Source: Bdellovibrio bacteriovorus W
GTDB taxonomy: Bacteria > Bdellovibrionota > Bdellovibrionia > Bdellovibrionales > Bdellovibrionaceae
Length of the DNA stretch: 64,000 nucleotides
NCBI GenBank assembly: GCA_000525675.1
Contig: CP002190.1
Location: 1,736,001-1,800,000 of the forward strand
Direction: 5' to 3'
Of this stretch, positions 27,569 through 36,150 are shown piece by piece. The notes under the pieces are model-generated. The model worked only from the letters and a program-made list of their open reading frames with translations, ran no database searches and was not told the origin of the DNA. Numbering within the stretch: the first letter of the stretch is position 1; each line of letters begins with the position of its first letter. A program made the translations under genes and the position numbers.

Positions 27569-29167
27569 CTATCCTCGTCTACGCCGTCCTATAATAACAA
27601 ACAACGCCACTCCGCAAAGAATTGCCGCTAGAGCTATTGCTAAACTTTTTTGACTCCAAATAAATACCTCTGAACGAATAAATCCTGCCTTCTCCGCCAC
27701 CACTACAAAACTCTCTGTGAGACTTATTGGAACGCGAATCTCGCCTTTATGATCGGTAAATCCAATTGATTTTCCATTAATGAAAACTTCTGCATCAGCA
27801 ACTGACTTGCCCTCTATTCGATCTTTCACAAGTAAATTTCTAAACGAAGTTTTAAGCACCTGCAGCGCCGGCTGATCAAACTCTCCGGAGTAATACAAAA
27901 CTTCATCACCATCTTTTAGCGATAGATCTGAAACACATATTTCCGCATTTTTATTATTAATTTTGTAGTTCCAATTGCGCCCCATTGCCCCGTTTATATC
28001 GGTCAAAATAGTTCCATAGAGGTTGCGAATACTATAGCTAATGCCAGCCTTCTTTAGGGCCGCCATCACCGCAAGCAATGCTGTGGGTCTATCTTCGTAA
28101 ATGGGTTTTTCATCAAACGGATTGATATAGCTCTGAGGGACGACTTTTAACTCTTCAACCAGTGTAAATCCGTCCGGCCCCTCAATTCGCACTTTCACAA
28201 AAGGAGTTGACGTCGAGGCAACCAAGTCCTTCTTTCCCTCCCGCTTTTTCATCATAACGGGAACATTCGCGACCTCTGCATAACTTCGTCCCGCCAAAAA
28301 GGAAAGTCCATACACTGCAGAAGAGCAAGGATTATGCGCAACTCCCGCAGTTAGCAAAAACCCCCCATTATCACGTCTATAACCATTAATCTTTTGTAAG
28401 TGCCCAGACTTCTCGAAGTAGGGAAACTTCTTCGAGGATATATTTTCTAAATGAAGACGAGAAAGATATAGCAGATTCATCTGTGGGAGGTTTGTCTTCT
28501 TAGATGCTGCAAATGGATTTTCAATTTCCGTTTGAGAAAGAAACTCATAGGCTTTCCCTAACGCATGCTGCGGCCAATCTTGGGGCGGAATACTCATCAC
28601 CACCATTGCCGTTGAGTCTATATCAGAATTTAAGATCGGATTCGCGCCATAAGCCCAGCCTCCGTCTTTTTTCTGCTGTCGCAAAAGATAATCAATCAGC
28701 GCCTTTTTATCGATTCTGTCATCAAATTTTGCAGATAATAAAAGCCAATTGGCTTCAAAGTTTTTTCCATTTTCTTGAAAATCTTTTGATCTTATATACT
28801 TATTAATTTCTTCAACTTTTAAACCGTTCTTTTCTGTTGCGCCTATAATATAAGTACTAAAAACATAGAAGCCAAAATACTTCTTCACACTTTCAGGATC
28901 GTTATCCCTAACCCACTTTAGATAATCCACTGGTGATTTTCCATTCACGGTCCAATAGGCTGGATCTTCGCCATTCAGTCTCACTGCTAACAAAGCCTTG
29001 GCTGTGACAGATAGATTTGGTCGCTCGTAACTATTCCCCCACCCCCCTTCGATAGTTTGACACATTTTGAGATAGTCTTTAGTCATCTCTATATCTGTCG
29101 CGGCCGAAGATACATTCAATTTTAAAATTAAAATACCAACGATAAATAATCTCTTAGTTATCTTCAT
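27569..29167 (-). CDS. Transcobalamin/intrinsic-factor-like membrane-anchored protein
   Basis: 532 residues. Signal peptide ends VSSAA (~23). Residues ~25-310 carry three prenyltransferase/squalene-cyclase-type repeats (EGGWGNSYERPNLSVTAKAL, KKDGGWAYGANP and RRDNGGFLLTAGVAHNPCSS), predicting an alpha/alpha toroid. Residues ~318-430 look like DUF4430, the transcobalamin C-terminal-like domain (NWNYKINNKNAE, LKDGDEVLYYSGEF). A PEGA-like beta unit (SVADAEVFINGKSIGF) follows, then a C-terminal helix and RRRRG. Toroid plus this C-terminal domain is the layout of animal intrinsic factor and transcobalamin and of some bacterial cobalamin binders. With a TonB receptor in the same operon, corrinoid capture is the best hypothesis; other ligands remain possible. 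Confidence 0.65.
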   Translation of the reverse strand: MKITKRLFIVGILILKLNVSSAATDIEMTKDYLKMCQTIEGGWGNSYERPNLSVTAKALLAVRLNGEDPAYWTVNGKSPVDYLKWVRDNDPESVKKYFGFYVFSTYIIGATEKNGLKVEEINKYIRSKDFQENGKNFEANWLLLSAKFDDRIDKKALIDYLLRQQKKDGGWAYGANPILNSDIDSTAMVVMSIPPQDWPQHALGKAYEFLSQTEIENPFAASKKTNLPQMNLLYLSRLHLENISSKKFPYFEKSGHLQKINGYRRDNGGFLLTAGVAHNPCSSAVYGLSFLAGRSYAEVANVPVMMKKREGKKDLVASTSTPFVKVRIEGPDGFTLVEELKVVPQSYINPFDEKPIYEDRPTALLAVMAALKKAGISYSIRNLYGTILTDINGAMGRNWNYKINNKNAEICVSDLSLKDGDEVLYYSGEFDQPALQVLKTSFRNLLVKDRIEGKSVADAEVFINGKSIGFTDHKGEIRVPISLTESFVVVAEKAGFIRSEVFIWSQKSLAIALAAILCGVALFVIIGRRRRG

Positions 29168-29176
29168 TCGACCTCG

Positions 29177-31423
29177 CTAACTACACGTACAATTGCAAGT
29201 TGTTACACTACCCGTTTTCCCATGTACTGTGGAGCAAGATGTTAATGTACCAGCTCCGCTCGAACATATACTTGCGAAAGGACACGACACCCCTGTACTA
29301 ACATAGCCATTGATACGAGAATTTCCAGGGCACATTGCCGTTGAGTTATTACTGGCGTTACACCTTTTCCAAGTGTAAGTACCAGGTGTACTTTGATTCC
29401 CAGCAACGTCTAGTGAAATTACAGAAAATGTATTACTCCCCACCACTGCTGAAACAGCAACGCCTGAGGTACATCCAGCGAATGCACCTGCATTCACTTT
29501 ACATTGAAAACCTGCCAAACCAGATAATGAATCCGAACCCGTAAAAGAAAAATTTGGCGAAGCCAACGAGCTATGAGCACTTGGATATGAAGTAATTGCT
29601 ACCGAAGGCGCTCCCGTATCATACAACCTCACCAAATTCGCAGCCGCTGTATTACCATTTCCTGCTGCATCTATAGCAACCCCTGCTCCCACTGAAACTG
29701 TCACATTTCCCTGTGCTGAAGGCGTTACAAGAAACGTGTAGGTTGATGAGCTCACAGCATTGAATGTGCCAGCAGTGCCATTGGCGACTTGAATATCCCC
29801 CAACGAAAAACCTGTCACTGCCTCTGAAAACTCCGCAGTCACGGTAAAGTTAGCAGCGCGAAATGCACTACCAATGGGCGTCGATAAGGATAAACTTGGC
29901 GAGATACTATCAAAAACTCGAGTCAAATTAGAAGCAATGACATTTCCGTTCCCCGCCAAATCAAAAGCGACCCCCGCAGGAACACCGACAACAACATTTC
30001 CTTGCGCTAATGGTGTGATCGTAAAAGTATAGACCTCACCACTACCTGCAAAGTTAGACAGAGTTCCATTTGAAAGTGCGACTCCTGCAGCGTTGAATCC
30101 AGATACTGGTTCCGAAAAAACAACCGTTACAACAAAGCCCCCTGAGTTAAAATGGCTTGCTATAGGGCTTGAAAGGATAACAGTTGGAGGAGTGTTATCA
30201 AAAGTCCTTTGCAACTCATTCGCCGCAGTATTCGAATTTCCTGCTGCATCTTCAGCAACTGCAGGCGGGACATTAACTTTGACAACTCCTTGTCCTGATG
30301 GAGTTACAATAAAACTATAGCTAAACCCATTTCCTGAAAAACCAGTGACTGTGCCATTTGTAATAACCAGATCTGAGGAGTCAAAACCAAATACATCTTC
30401 TGAAAACGTCGCGACGACAGTAAAGCTTGGTGAACTAAACGGATCTCCAGTCGAAGTACTCAGAGTCAAGCTCGGCGGAACAGTATCATAGATACGATTT
30501 AGACTTGAAGTGATGTTCCCATTGCCTGCTCTGTCAAATGCAACATGATCGGGCACTTTGACTTCAACACTTCCCTGCCCATGAGGAGTAATCGTAAAAG
30601 AGAAATTTGTTCCGTCACCTGAAAACCCACTTATGGAACCATTCGTTACGACAACATCGGATTCTGAAAAATCTGTTACCACCTCAGAAAACTGCGCCAA
30701 AACCAAAAAATCTGCACTATTAAATGAGTTCTTTACTGCCGAACTTAAAGAAAGGCTCGGCCGAACGCTGTCAAAAGTTCTAGATAAGACAGGCGACTGC
30801 TTATTTCCATTACCTGCCAAGTCAGTGATAACGTCCGCAGGAATTGCAACTGTCACAAGCCCTTGAGCAGCCGGAGTCACGAGAACCTTATACCTCGTAG
30901 GCCCACCACTTAAGGCTGAAGCAGTTCCATTCGTGACAACTATATCTTCTATTGAAAATCCAATGATTGCTTCTGAAAAATCAACAAGAACTTCGAAATT
31001 ACTCGCACTAAAGTAATCCGCCACTTCCGAGCTCAAAGCAACTTCTGGGGCGTCAGTATCAATCAAAATCGAAGCCGATAAAACCTTGCTAAATAAATTG
31101 AACTCATTCTTAGCGACAACGCTTAATACCAGCTCTCCACTTGCCCACGGAACAATAAAAGGGGATTCGCAGTCTATATAAGCGCCACCATTCACACTGC
31201 ACTGAATAGAAGAAATGGGCGCACCATTATCCCTTGAAACAGAAAACTCAAATATATGAGTCATAGAGTTCGTCGGACTTTGCGGCAAACTTACCCACTC
31301 TACTTTTGGAGCGGGACCAGAAATCATATATTTCCAAAATGCACCAAGGTTATAATATGCCGCTACAATTCCAGCTGGTAGGAATAACGATACGCAGACT
31401 ATAAGCAATGTCCTTCGGGACAT
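29177..31423 (-). CDS. Ig-like repeat surface protein heading the operon
   Basis: 748 residues from ATG 31423, which has AGGAGG 6 bases upstream (an in-frame start eight codons earlier lacks this). N-terminal MSRRTL and a hydrophobic anchor are followed by a short Ig-like segment and five ~95-residue repeats with the pattern FSExVxGF, VTNGT, VTPxxQG, AGNGN and a closing (R)xYD/FD. These are bacterial Ig-like domains often called Big_12-like. A sixth, different Ig-like unit and a Cys-rich tail (CPGNSR, CSSGAG, CNCTCS) end the protein. Likely an extended cell-surface or periplasmic stalk. Next gene follows after 9 bases. Confidence 0.75.
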   Translation of the reverse strand: MSRRTLLIVCVSLFLPAGIVAAYYNLGAFWKYMISGPAPKVEWVSLPQSPTNSMTHIFEFSVSRDNGAPISSIQCSVNGGAYIDCESPFIVPWASGELVLSVVAKNEFNLFSKVLSASILIDTDAPEVALSSEVADYFSASNFEVLVDFSEAIIGFSIEDIVVTNGTASALSGGPTRYKVLVTPAAQGLVTVAIPADVITDLAGNGNKQSPVLSRTFDSVRPSLSLSSAVKNSFNSADFLVLAQFSEVVTDFSESDVVVTNGSISGFSGDGTNFSFTITPHGQGSVEVKVPDHVAFDRAGNGNITSSLNRIYDTVPPSLTLSTSTGDPFSSPSFTVVATFSEDVFGFDSSDLVITNGTVTGFSGNGFSYSFIVTPSGQGVVKVNVPPAVAEDAAGNSNTAANELQRTFDNTPPTVILSSPIASHFNSGGFVVTVVFSEPVSGFNAAGVALSNGTLSNFAGSGEVYTFTITPLAQGNVVVGVPAGVAFDLAGNGNVIASNLTRVFDSISPSLSLSTPIGSAFRAANFTVTAEFSEAVTGFSLGDIQVANGTAGTFNAVSSSTYTFLVTPSAQGNVTVSVGAGVAIDAAGNGNTAAANLVRLYDTGAPSVAITSYPSAHSSLASPNFSFTGSDSLSGLAGFQCKVNAGAFAGCTSGVAVSAVVGSNTFSVISLDVAGNQSTPGTYTWKRCNASNNSTAMCPGNSRINGYVSTGVSCPFASICSSGAGTLTSCSTVHGKTGSVTTCNCTCS

Positions 31424-31687
31424 TTCTCCTCCTCGAAAAACGTACAAGCAGTTTCAGTCGCTTATTTTTAAGGATACATAGATAGACTTTAAGAGTCTAG
31501 AGACGAGAGACCTTAGTCTTTCCAGGAAAATGTAAGAGTCGCACACATTAGGCTAAATATAAACTTTATTCAGAATATATCGTCGCCATCGCGCACTTAT
31601 TCATATTGAGTATTATCAATTCAGTTGGGTACTCATTTTGAAAATATTTTTTAAACAGAAAACGGACTATTTCGAGATATTTAATTT
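31424..31687. other. 5' region of the surface operon
   Basis: No gene seen. AT-rich stretches before the AGGAGG of the operon's first gene. A GATAAT with degenerate neighbours (minus strand, ~31600-31620) only loosely resembles a Fur box. No cobalamin-riboswitch B12-box was recognised. Confidence 0.3.
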
Positions 31688-32785
31688 CTATTGATTGGCT
31701 AAAACATACTGACTTACTTCATTATAAGAGCCTTTAAAAATAACCCTCGGATTTCGCCTCATCAATGACTTCGCATAAAGTGGGTCATAGTAATACAGCA
31801 ATAGTTTTCGAATCCACACTCTATTGATATCTAGGGCTTGGTATAAATTAAATTCTTCCCGCGAATGCTCTAGATCATTCAATAATTCTTGCGATCTCAA
31901 TCCACCTAATTTTTTTGCAATTTTCTCGATAGACTTAGTAAACTCTTGAAATCTTAATTTTCCTAATTCTGGATCACCCTGCCCAATGGCGCTATTCAGT
32001 ATATAATCTATAAAAATATTTTCCACGCGACTTTCAAGTGGCTCATCCACATATAAAACCGGAGCCATACGCATCGCCAAGAACAGCTCTTCCGGCACTG
32101 CACACTGGCCAATCATGCGACTTTCATCTTCGATTAAAACTCTCTGATTTAGATGACCTTGATTCAATATCTTCAACGCCTGCACCGCGAGATCGTTTTC
32201 AAAATTAATCTGGGTCGACTGACTGCTCCCCATGGCACCAAAGGCAGAGCCTCGATGGTGAGCCGCTTTTTCTAAATCAATCACTGGATTGCTCTCAGAG
32301 AGCCTTTCTAATAAATGAGTTTTCGCACTCCCCGTCGGCCCTGATAATACCAAAAACTGAAAGCCTTGAACCTTCGTCTCTAAAGTCTCGCGCAAGAAGC
32401 TGCGCGCCTCTTTATAACCACCATCAATGATAGGCCGATGAATGCCATTTTCTTTAAGCCAGCGCTGAGAGATTTGCGATCTCAATCCCCCGCGAAAGCA
32501 ATACAACACAGTCTCAGGATTTGCTTGAACGAACTTCTTCCATCGCTCGATACGCTCGTCGCGCACCGAGCCCGAGACAAGCTCATGGCCGAGAGCAATG
32601 GCCTTTTCTTTACCGTCATTTTTATAGGTCGTCCCTACCGCTGCGCGCTCATCATCCTTCATCAATGGCAAATTCACAGCATTCGGCAATGAGCCCACCG
32701 CGAACTCCACAGGGGCTCTCACGTCGATGAGCGGCGTGTGTTTTAGAAATAAATCAGCAAGTTGCTGAGGACTAATTCGCTCCAA
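31688..32785 (-). CDS. mnmH: tRNA 2-selenouridine synthase MnmH (SelU)
   Basis: 365 residues. N-terminal rhodanese domain (PLIDVRAPVEFAVGSLPNAV; catalytic Cys in LYCFRGGLRSQ) and a C-terminal P-loop domain (LSGPTGSAKTHLL, Walker A). MnmH replaces sulfur by selenium at the wobble uridine of some tRNAs, using selenophosphate. The family's GTTYKNDGKEKAIALGHELV stretch is clear. It overlaps selD by 14 bases, so donor and user of selenophosphate are coupled. Confidence 0.95.
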   Translation of the reverse strand: MERISPQQLADLFLKHTPLIDVRAPVEFAVGSLPNAVNLPLMKDDERAAVGTTYKNDGKEKAIALGHELVSGSVRDERIERWKKFVQANPETVLYCFRGGLRSQISQRWLKENGIHRPIIDGGYKEARSFLRETLETKVQGFQFLVLSGPTGSAKTHLLERLSESNPVIDLEKAAHHRGSAFGAMGSSQSTQINFENDLAVQALKILNQGHLNQRVLIEDESRMIGQCAVPEELFLAMRMAPVLYVDEPLESRVENIFIDYILNSAIGQGDPELGKLRFQEFTKSIEKIAKKLGGLRSQELLNDLEHSREEFNLYQALDINRVWIRKLLLYYYDPLYAKSLMRRNPRVIFKGSYNEVSQYVLANQ

Positions 32786-33839
32786 TACTCACCCAGTGAT
32801 TTTTCTGAGAAGACACTTTGCCGACCACAGACGCTTTCTTAAAGTTTTTTTGCAGAGCTTGTACAATCTCTGATGCTTTTTCTGCTTTCACCGTCAAAAG
32901 CAATCCTCCACTTGTTTGTGGATCATAAAACAATAAACGCTCTAGCTCGGAGATCTCCAAAAACTCAATAGCCTCTTCCGTGTATTGAGCATTGCTACGA
33001 TGAGCTTTTGTGAGGAAGCCTTTTTCTAAATAGTTCATCACACCGTCAAACTTCGGCACTTGCTTCCAATTAAATTCCAAATTCACTTGGCTTGCTTTTG
33101 CCATCTGCATACTGTGTCCCGCTAAGCCAAATCCAGTGATATCGGTGGCGGCATGAATATGCTCTGCCTGCTCTGGGGTTAAGAAGTCTAAAACATTATT
33201 CAAAGTCGCCATACTGGTCAGAGCTTCAGAAATTGCTGCTTCGTCAGCCTCACGTCTTTTAAGAGCCGCCGTCATCGTGCCAGTTCCTAAAGGTTTTGTG
33301 AGAATAAGAACATCCCCTACTTGCGCTTGATCATTGGACCAAATTTTTTCCGGATGAACAAAACCCGTCACAGAAAGACCGAATTTTAAAGTATCATCAT
33401 CTATAGAATGCCCACCCACAAAAGTAGCTTGAGCTTCAGCAATCACATCACTAGCCCCTTGCATGACCTCAATGATCACTTCGTTTGGCAGGGTCGCAAT
33501 TGGAAATGCCAATATACCCATGGCCGTCTTTGGTTTTCCACCCATGGCATAGACGTCACTTAAAGCGTTAGCGGCAGCAATACGACCGAAAAGTTTTGGC
33601 GTGTCGACAATGGGAGTGAAAAAATCAAGAGTTTGCACCATGGCCACTTCGTCAGTGACTTTGTAAATCGCAGCATCATCAAAAAGACCACCATCTACCA
33701 ACAAAGCATCGTGCCGAGGCGGAAATTGAACTTGCGAGAGAATCTTTCGCAGTTCTGAGGCAGCAACCTTGGCGGCACAACCACCTTTTTGAACAGTTTG
33801 GGTCAGGGCTATTGAGGAAGATGATGTTTCATTATTCAT
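32772..33839 (-). CDS. selD: Selenide, water dikinase SelD
   Basis: 355 residues. Makes selenophosphate from selenide and ATP. The active-site loop is KGGCAAKV with Cys rather than selenocysteine. FVGGHSIDDDTLKFGLSV and DITGFGLAGHSMQM are strong SelD signatures, as is DPQTSGGLLLTV. Because it is coupled to mnmH and no selA/selB or selenocysteine signal is visible here, its visible use is tRNA selenation. First gene of the two-gene unit. Confidence 0.96.
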   Translation of the reverse strand: MNNETSSSSIALTQTVQKGGCAAKVAASELRKILSQVQFPPRHDALLVDGGLFDDAAIYKVTDEVAMVQTLDFFTPIVDTPKLFGRIAAANALSDVYAMGGKPKTAMGILAFPIATLPNEVIIEVMQGASDVIAEAQATFVGGHSIDDDTLKFGLSVTGFVHPEKIWSNDQAQVGDVLILTKPLGTGTMTAALKRREADEAAISEALTSMATLNNVLDFLTPEQAEHIHAATDITGFGLAGHSMQMAKASQVNLEFNWKQVPKFDGVMNYLEKGFLTKAHRSNAQYTEEAIEFLEISELERLLFYDPQTSGGLLLTVKAEKASEIVQALQKNFKKASVVGKVSSQKNHWVSIGAN

Positions 33840-33974
33840 TCCCCGATCCTAAAACTAGGAGTTTTTCATCGCAAGAAAAACCGCCTTTTAGCTTAAATTT
33901 TAATAGAATTAGGAATTTAGCAGGTAAAAAAGGTTTCAAATTTTTGAAGGATACAGCTTAAGCATTTGGGAAGT

Positions 33975-34004
33975 AAAAAAACCGCTGATTTTTTTAGTCA
34001 GCGG
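33975..34004 (-). terminator. Terminator of the small exported gene at 34061-34435
   Basis: CCGCTGA/TCAGCGG stem (33982-33988 and 33998-34004) followed on the minus strand by seven T residues. The rest of 33840-34060 shows no gene. Confidence 0.85.
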
Positions 34005-34060
34005 GTTTCGATAATTATTTTGGCTAGTTCACAAGGGTTTATCTACAACCTTGCCCCGTT

Positions 34061-34435
34061 TTAATAAGGCATCTGGTCCAAGATGCGGCAGGCATATTTT
34101 GAAAGCACGCCTCCCTGAACCTTTTCAACAGCCACAGCGCTAGGCCCTTTATAAGATGGGCCTCCGACACTGCCTCTAAAAAAATAAGTTGAGTGCGCTG
34201 CTATGGCGGCTGAGCCTTCTTCGTAAGTTGTATCTGGTTGCAACGGACGTCGCACAATCGCCCGAATACGGAAATGACCTTTGTATTCAGCTTCGATCTG
34301 CTGAATACATTTTTGGACTTCAGGATCAGTTATCATTTGGGCAATAATGACTGTTTCATCAGATAGTGAAATATCCGCCGAATAAGCATATTGGGAAGAC
34401 ATGAACAGCAAAGCCAAGATAAGTATTTTCGTCAT
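34061..34435 (-). CDS. Small exported protein of unknown function
   Basis: 124 residues with signal peptide ending QYAYSA (~20). Two Cys (VQKCIQQ and KYACRI) may form a disulfide. A basic central strand (HFRIRAIVRRP) and a Gly/Ser-rich loop are visible. No family recognised. A single-gene unit with its own terminator; the region upstream contains gene debris, so it may lie on a rearrangement-prone spot. Confidence 0.55.
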   Translation of the reverse strand: MTKILILALLFMSSQYAYSADISLSDETVIIAQMITDPEVQKCIQQIEAEYKGHFRIRAIVRRPLQPDTTYEEGSAAIAAHSTYFFRGSVGGPSYKGPSAVAVEKVQGGVLSKYACRILDQMPY

Positions 34436-34567
34436 AATATTCTCTTTCTTAAAACTACGGATTTCAATTACCTTACCGCTACTTTACATTGGAACTTCCC
34501 GGTTGCGCCATGCTCCATCGCGAATTTTGGTGCTTCTAAAATGCCCACATTCACTTTCTGCTTTCTT

Positions 34568-34610
34568 AAAATTGTCAGCGGGCCTTAATTTAGGGCCCGC
34601 TGACAATTTT
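34568..34610. repeat. 17-bp perfect palindromic hairpin
   Basis: AAAATTGTCAGCGGGCC (34568-34584) and its exact complement (34594-34610) around a 9-base loop. It could be a bidirectional terminator or a REP/MITE-like unit. It cuts the 3' end of the HTH fragment at 34604-34741. Confidence 0.75.
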
Positions 34611-34741
34611 TGGAATGTTGCCTCCGTCATTTTGCGCTTTCCAGAAATCAATGCCGACAAAGTCGCATGATTGACTCCGAGATATTGAGCAAAAGACCTC
34701 AACGAATAGGACGGATTTTTCGCCATTCTTCGAATGAGTTC
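34604..34741 (-). pseudogene. TIGR02147-type HTH fragment
   Basis: 46 codons in frame (ELIRRMAKNPSYSLRSFAQYL, then LGVNHATLSALISGKRKMTEATFQKL) match the DNA-binding N-terminal segment of the TIGR02147 family. Full proteins are ~250-300 residues. The frame is stopped by TAA just upstream and runs into the palindrome downstream, so both ends are lost. Treated as a remnant. Confidence 0.65.
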
Positions 34742-34918
34742 TTACTGAAGGAAGGTTCTAAATTCTTGCCTAGAGAATTTATAAACGAGCTTAGTGATAA
34801 CAGCGAGATATTTTGCACCAAAGTGGTGCAAACAAATGCACCATAGAAATAGTACTAATGTGTATAGTTGTTCGACACAGGTACCTGAGGTCGAATAGCA
34901 ATCTAATGGCACCAATAC

Positions 34919-34990
34919 GAAATACTTATCGAAAACTTTTTCAATACAATGAGAGCTGCCTTGCTCCTCGGGTCTGCGGACAACTCCTTT
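34919..34990 (-). pseudogene. Isolated duplicate of the PAP2 C-terminal tail
   Basis: 24 codons match residues 267-290 of the PAP2 protein at 19425-20303. Of 8 base differences 7 are synonymous. Sequence similarity stops abruptly on both sides. It is probably the relic of a former paralogous gene that was under protein-level selection until recently. Confidence 0.75.
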
Positions 34991-35084
34991 CAATGACTGT
35001 AGAATTCAGAATACTCTATTGAATGAGCCCGGCACAGCAAAGTCACTACTGCCAATCCCTAGTCTGAGCTAAATCTGATGCACT

Positions 35085-35960
35085 CTAGGGTTTAAGAAAT
35101 CTGCGCACTTCCTCACAATTGTACTTCACGTCGCCAGCAGGCAACGCAGGAACAACTCTGTCAGAAGCCACCATTCTTCCTTTTGAAGCCAGATAAGCTC
35201 TGTAGGCTTGGCGCTGTGACTCAGTGACGGCATTTCTAGAGAGTATTGAAAGCGCCATGGTTTCCGCCTTTAAGGCATCGTTATACTCTGAGTTCAGGCA
35301 ATTATAAATGCCGACCAATTGAGGCTCAAAATTCAAACTTTCAGGTGCATTGCTTGCCAATATAGAGGTAAGAATTTTTTCATAGGCATTAATTCCTAAA
35401 GTTAAAACTTCTTCGTCGATCAAGCGAATATTATCTTTCGAAGCCTGCTGTTTCTTTAACAGATTAGATTCCATTCGAAGCTCATCATCCATCGCATCAC
35501 AACCGATTTTTGCCACACTGAAATTCTTAGAGTTCGGGTGACAACTAAAACGCGACTCTCCTTCTATGCAGTAAGGATCTTGCCTGAGCTCTATACAACT
35601 ATTTTTACTTTCGGCTTTCCAATACTGTTTATCTAAATGCACCCCGAAATAAAATGCAAAAGCACTCACAACAATCCCGGGCCAGAATTTAATCCATCTT
35701 AAAGATAGAACAGAAAATAAAGCATAGGCTAAGAATCCGCCTACCATCCAAAAAGCGTAGGCCCTTTCGGAATTCAAAGACGACAGAAAGAAAAGTCCAA
35801 CGAAGAACGCCAAAGGGAGGGACATGATCAGAAAAACAAAGTTTAAATAAATTATTTTTTTTGATAACGGCTGTTTACTCTTTTTAAAAAAGTAAATAAC
35901 AGCGACGGCAAGCCCTAGAAGAAAAAATAATTTCACAAAAACTCCAATATCCCTAGACAA
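35085..35960 (-). CDS. Four-helix membrane protein with extracytoplasmic Cys-rich/helical domain
   Basis: 291 residues. About four transmembrane segments in the first ~115 residues (LFFLLGLAVAVIYFF; FVFLIMSLPLAFFVGLFFL; AFWMVGGFLAYALFSVL; WPGIVVSAFAFYFGV), then ~175 residues with Cys-containing stretches (NSCIELRQDPYCIEG, FSCHPNS, IGCDAMD) and helices. Two further Cys near the end (NCLNSE, YNCEEV). The domain is probably periplasmic and disulfide-bonded. No family recognised. Faces a divergent ybdK-like gene across ~190 bases. Confidence 0.6.
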   Translation of the reverse strand: MSRDIGVFVKLFFLLGLAVAVIYFFKKSKQPLSKKIIYLNFVFLIMSLPLAFFVGLFFLSSLNSERAYAFWMVGGFLAYALFSVLSLRWIKFWPGIVVSAFAFYFGVHLDKQYWKAESKNSCIELRQDPYCIEGESRFSCHPNSKNFSVAKIGCDAMDDELRMESNLLKKQQASKDNIRLIDEEVLTLGINAYEKILTSILASNAPESLNFEPQLVGIYNCLNSEYNDALKAETMALSILSRNAVTESQRQAYRAYLASKGRMVASDRVVPALPAGDVKYNCEEVRRFLKP

Positions 35961-36150
35961 AATTTCTCAGGAAAACTCTCTTTGAAGCTTAAAAAGTGCT
36001 TCAAATACAAACGTCTCTTTTTTTGAAATTTCTATCTGAAATAGCCCTATATTCCAGCTCACATTCATTTTACTAGCCTAGATATGCACTCGGTCAACTT
36101 TTAGTGCTTTAAAAATTGCACTTCAGAGCCTTTATCTCTATTGTGGTTTT

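Noticed and set aside
31599-31620. Fur-box-like sequence before the surface operon
   Set aside because: Only one clear GATAAT hexamer; the remaining repeats are too degenerate to call.
34391-34846. Several overlapping plus-strand open frames of 65-89 codons
   Set aside because: They run across the palindrome and opposite the HTH fragment, lack ribosome sites and have no recognisable sequence.
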